Shown: piece after piece, positions 60,163-64,000 of the stretch
Position numbering within the stretch: the stretch's first letter is position 1
Layout of the letters: every line of letters starts with the position of its first letter
NCBI GenBank assembly: GCA_965112735.1
Contig: OZ218953.1
Location: 2,914,001 to 2,978,000 of the forward strand
From: Phaeosaccion multiseriatum
Taxonomy: Eukaryota; Ochrophyta, other classes
DNA length: 64,000 nt
Direction of reading: 5' to 3'
Notes under the pieces: generated by a model
What the model was told of the DNA's origin: nothing
Database searches by the model: none
The model's input: the letters and a program-made list of their open reading frames with translations, nothing else
Made by a program: the position numbers and the translations under genes

Positions 60163-63100
60163 TCATCGTGGCGCCCTCCTGCTTCGTCCCTTCTTCCCCT
60201 TCCCTCCACTGGAGGAGGAAGAGGATCCAGGGGGCGTGGTGAGCTTGTTGAAGGCGAAAAAGCCGAGCCCCAGGAAGAAGATGCCATTGAAAATGGGCAC
60301 CACCACCCCAATCGCAACCACCTTGGCGAACTGGCTGTACAAGGCAGACGCTACAATGGCCACCGCCAGCACCCCCCAGGGAAAAGGGGAGTTGTCGGTG
60401 AACGCGTCTCCATCCGCCGTAGCACCAATGCCTCTACTAGAGCTGTCGCCACCCCCCCCCTTCTTGGCTCGCTCCTCGCGCCGCTGCTCCCTCGCCTTTC
60501 TCTGACGGTGGCGGGACACTTGCGCCGCACAAGTGGTGATCTTCTGTAACCGCTGAAGAAGCTGCTGTGCCAAGTCAGGATGATCGCTCACAAAGGCGCC
60601 GTAGTCGGGCCGCAGCGCCACACGGCCCAGGTTGAGGCCGATGAAGGCCAGCGCATTGAGCTTGAGGCGAGGGGCCCTTACCATGTCGGCCACGGAAAGC
60701 ACCTCTAGACAGTTGTCCGTGTCCACATGCACCATGCTCTCGCACAGCCGTTTCATGTCCTCCAGCCGGTAGCGGTCGGCCGCAAGCAGGTCCTCGAGCA
60801 CGGCGGTCGTGGAGCCGCTTGATTGAGGGGTCAACGTGCCGCTGTACAGGTACAGCAGCAGCCGCAGCATCCCTACATGTGAGTCTGGAACCACCACCTC
60901 CACCACCCCTCCTCCTCCTCCTCGTCCCTCCTGCATCCCGCTGCGGAACATGGCTTGGAAGAACTCGCTCCTGGCGGAGAGGATGGCCTTGTGTGCGTAG
61001 ATGGGCCTGCCCCCGGCCACAAACTTGACGTCCGCATGCTGTCTGCTGCCCAACGCACCCCCCAGGTCCGCCGCCAGCGAAGGAGGGGGCACTCTCACGG
61101 CCTCGGCCAGGGCGACGGAGGCCGACGGGGGGGGAGGAGGAGGACGATGAGGGAAGACCCTCCTCCCCACCCCCCACCCCACCGCTATCGCTGTTGTGGG
61201 CCGTCGCAGAAGAAGAGAAGAAGGCAAAGTTGGGGTGCAGCACCGCGATGGAGGCGCGACAAATGGCGGCCAAGCGGGGCAGTTGGTAGTTCAGTGCTGC
61301 CTGCAACAGATCATAGGGTAGAGGGGTTTCCGCGTCGAGTGGAGCGGTCACATTGTCCGTGTAGATGTACTCCAGCAGCACCCGAGCCACCTCGTAGCGC
61401 ACCTCGGGCAGCAGCAGCTCCAGCAATTGCACACCGTCACCACCACCACCACCATCGGAGAGGGAAGACATGTCTCCTCCTCCGAAAGGCATGGGTCGCA
61501 CCTCCTCGTCGATGAGGTCCCGTAGCACCGGACTCCGGCAGGCCAGCACGATGCGATGCGCATAGAGGAAGCTCCCCGCCACGATTAGCACGCAGTCGAC
61601 ACTTTCTTCGAGCTCGACTTCCGGGCTGAGTAAAGCCACTCCGTCGTCGTCCGCCCGTCCATAGGGCGGGTCTTCGATACTCAGGGCTTTGCTGAGCAGT
61701 GGGCGGCCTAGTGCTTCTCCAATGTTGTCACCAGAGAGCACGAGGAAAGTGTGGTGGCCCCCGCAGCTCACGGCAGCGACGCGTTTGCCGGCGAGGTCGG
61801 GTAGCCAAGACGGACAGGGTTCGCGAGGCACGGGCTCCGGAGGGGCAACGAGAGCGAGTAGCTGTTACGGGGAAGGGGAGGGAGGAGGAGGAGGAGGAGG
61901 AGGAGGAGGAGGAGGAGGAGGAGGAGGAGGAGGAGGAGGAGGAGGAGGAGGAGGAGGAGGAGGAGGAGGAGGAGGAGGAGGAGGAGGAGGAGGAGGAGGA
62001 GGAGGAGGAGGAGGAGGAGGAGGAGGAGGAGGAGGAGGAGGAGGAGGAGGAGGAGGAGGAGGAGGAGGAGGAGGAGGAGGAGGAGGAGGAGGAGGAGGAG
62101 GAGGAGGAGGAGGAGGAGGAGGAGGAGGAGGAGGAGGAGGAGGAGGAGGAGGAGGAGGAGGAGGAGGAGGAGGAGGAGGAGGAGGAGGAGGGAGGGAGGA
62201 AGAGGTTGCGGAGCGGGGCGTGAAGGGTGGAAGCCTGGCTTGCTTAAGGCGACAGGGGCTGCGGCGCTTATTGCTGACTGTCATTGCGATGGTGCAGGCT
62301 ATCGCATTTCTCTCTCTACTTTACCTTGAGGGCGTTTTCCTGGGGGGCGCCAATGACGTCACCCTCCATGATCATCGACTTGATCGCCTTGCTCTGAGCA
62401 GAGCCTCTCCCCCTGTTGTTGCTGTTGCTGCCCGACTGGCCTCCCCCTCCTCCTCCTCCTCCTCCTCCTCCTCCTCCCTTCAATAGGTCGGGGTTGCCCC
62501 CCCATGTAACGGCTCCATCTCCAGTCACATACACCGTGCCGGCGGCGGAGAGGAAGACGGTGTGCTCCTCCCCGCAAGCCGCCCCCACCAGCGGCACAGA
62601 GGAGAGCGCGCTCACCTACAGGAAGGGATGGCAGTGGGTGGCACAGAACACACAAGATTTGTGGTGAGGTGGGTGGGTGCGTGCGTGAGCGGAGGTGTGC
62701 GTACTTTGCTTTTGACTTTTTTGCCTTGCCTTGCGCGGCGTTGCCCACCCCAGCGCCTGGGCTCGAATGGCCCTGACCTTCTCCAACTCGCGAGTCTGTC
62801 GTGCGTATCAAACAGGTGTCGGGACGGGGAGGGGGGGGGGGAGAGCAGAGGAGCGGGATTTAGGGATGGGAGGGGGGGGGGGGTTGGGTGGGGGAGGGAG
62901 CAGGAGAGAGAAAGGGCGGGGGAGAGATGGAGTGTGTGTGTGAGAGAGACAAGAGAGAGAGAAAAGGGGACAGACACACAGAGACAGAGAGAGAGAAAGG
63001 ACTTCAACCCTCCCCCCCCCCCCCAACTCCAACCCCAATTCCAACTCAAGTCTCTCCTGTGCTACTACACCCTCTCACCACCACCTGCCATGACCCGCCA

Positions 63101-64000
63101 CCCACCTTGGCCAGAGGCACGATGTTGAGGTCTATTTCGTGACCATCTTTCCCTCGACTCTTGCCCGCCAGTAGGCCCATAACACTGGCCTGTCTCTCCG
63201 CATCGCTACCAAACTTCTGCCCCGTCCGAATGCCCAGCTCCCCTTGACCGAGGCACGCGCTTCCCTCTCCGCCCCACGACCACGCCACTCCTTCCCCGTC
63301 CACCACCACTGAATGCCCTCCTCCGCACGCCACGTGTCGAGCCGCTGCCACACCATCATCACCGACATCACCTCCTCCTCCTCCTCCTCCTCCTCCTCCT
63401 CCTCCTCCTCCTCCTTCTCCGCCTCCCCCACCCGACGTCCCAGCCGTGGGGGCACGGGTGCCAGCCTTGCCCCCCCCACGGAAGGAGCTACTTCTCCTCC
63501 CCAGGAAGGGCTGTACAAGATTGGGCTCCCATGCGTCGCTAAGCAGCGTCGAACCCACAGCCGAGGGGTTGGCAGCAGCCGCCCCGTGAAACGTCCGGAT
63601 GGTACCCGATGCCGACGTGGCAGGGGCCACATAGCCCAGTTGACCCGAGCCGTTGTGGCCCCACGACCACACACGGCCAGAGCGCGTACGCACGAGGGAG
63701 TGGTACGTACCGCACGCGACCTGCACCACCCACTCATCGTCCGCCAGTACGTCAGCACTACCCGCCCCTCCTCCTTCGACGGCACCATTACTGCTGCTCC
63801 TCGTGGCTTTTCGTCCCCCTCCCCGCCCCCCTCCGGCTAGTGCGGCCGCGGCTCCTTGAATGTCGACCTGCCTGGGCACGAGCTGAAAGCGTGGCACCCG
63901 TTTCTTGCCCCCCGTGACCCTCTCTGCAGGCTTCCCAAGGCCCAATCGCCCACGCGCCCACGTACCCCAGCTGTACACCCTTCCGTCGTGGGTCACCGCC
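60163..64000 (-). CDS. RCC1-BTB-BTB protein with C-terminal membrane hairpin (5' partial)
   Basis: Three exons seen: 63106 to the window end, 62325-62615, 60163-61861 (all junctions phase 0). RCC1 repeats: GRVYSWGTWARGRLGLGK, VACGTYHSLVRTRSGRVWSW, VACGGGHSVVVDGEGVAWSW, AACGEEHTVFLSAAGTVYV, VSCGGHHTFLVLSGD; at least five blades are present and the rest should be upstream. BTB1: DCVLIVAGSFLYAHRIVLAC ... VLLEYIYTDNV. BTB2: HADVKFVAGGRPIYAHKAIL ... LLLYLYSGTL. The C terminus has a charged coil (RHRQRKAREQRREERAKK) and two hydrophobic stretches (WGVLAVAIVASALY, FNGIFFLGLGFFAF), so it is probably membrane-anchored. RCC1-BTB proteins act as regulators or cullin-3 adaptors; two BTBs plus a membrane tail is unusual. 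BTB1 and BTB2 lie in different frames (see 61127-61134). Confidence 0.85.
61100..61200 (-). other. Frame change between BTB1 and BTB2 at a C8 run
   Basis: Exon 3 enters in the frame of BTB1, whose linker ends SSSSSSPPVGLRR. BTB2 is read in another frame whose linker ends PPPPPPSASVALAEAV. The frames can be joined at the C8 run (G8 on +, 61127-61134) by one inserted or deleted base. No convincing small intron was seen. Confidence 0.75.
61883..62190. repeat. (GGA)n tract of about 100 copies, uninterrupted
   Basis: Roughly 305 bp of pure GGA on +, that is (TCC)n in the sense of the RCC1-BTB gene, lying in its intron 61862-62324 and ending about 20 nt before the acceptor GTAACAG. It doubles as an enormous pyrimidine tract. 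Confidence 0.97.

Noticed and set aside
61699-62486. Long open frames giving poly-Glu, poly-Gly or poly-Pro across the GGA tract
   Set aside because: A pure triplet repeat is open in every frame. The tract lies in an intron of the RCC1-BTB gene whose flanking exons join in phase without it.

Overview
This is nuclear DNA of a eukaryote: GC-rich, dense in introns with GT..AG borders, and loaded with microsatellites. No rRNA, tRNA, CRISPR or prokaryotic operon was recognised. The best guess for the host is a photosynthetic stramenopile (ochrophyte) alga. The clue is a TPR protein at 49389-51547 whose N-terminal signal peptide ends in QACGFYVAP, resembling the ASAFAP plastid-targeting motif of red-algal-derived complex plastids. 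Ankyrin remnants with WDxxxC spacing and a Cys-rich surface exon of a type I associate with ochrophytes agree. This assignment is inference. All exon models below were built by hand from open frames, splice consensus and phase.

Layout. 1-9207 (+): 3' part of a large STAND/AAA_16-type ATPase. 9785-19009 (-): a surface protein of about 680 residues made of Pmp-like beta-helix repeats. Its repeats lie on separate tandemly duplicated exons that alternate with nine microexons of only 3, 6 or 9 nt. 19150-20400: decayed ankyrin-repeat gene with an inverted piece. 20799-38398 (+): a giant secreted Gly/Ser-rich beta-solenoid-like protein of about 4,235 residues with two PAN/Apple-like segments, head-to-head with the Pmp-like gene. 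40484-41399 (-): Gln/Ser/Arg-rich protein of 270 residues. 42303-43918 (-): NDUFS8, complex I TYKY subunit. 44302-46187 (+): alpha-SNAP, sharing a 383-bp divergent promoter with NDUFS8. 47242-48901 (-): SPIRAL1-like protein with two copies of the signature motif. 49389-51547 (-): plastid-type TPR protein. 52273-58020 (-): unrecognised 13-exon protein of about 904 residues. 58400-59640: a possible small gene and an ankyrin remnant. 60163-64000 (-): RCC1-BTB-BTB-transmembrane protein, 5' end outside the window.

How the genes relate. The housekeeping block (40-58 kb) has compact, phase-consistent gene models. The surface-protein block (9.8-38.4 kb) is the unusual part: two large secreted or membrane glycoprotein-like genes diverge from a spacer filled with a dead ankyrin gene. 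Both are built from solenoid repeats, and many of their introns consist of simple repeats. The microexon-linked repeat array is the most novel structure seen. Three copies of a GATAGC-rich palindromic element, each with a GGGGTC box, lie just upstream of three minus-strand genes and may be promoter-associated.

Limits: there is no transcript evidence. Three places where the reading frame jumps at G/C homopolymers could be sequence errors, real lesions or unrecognised introns.
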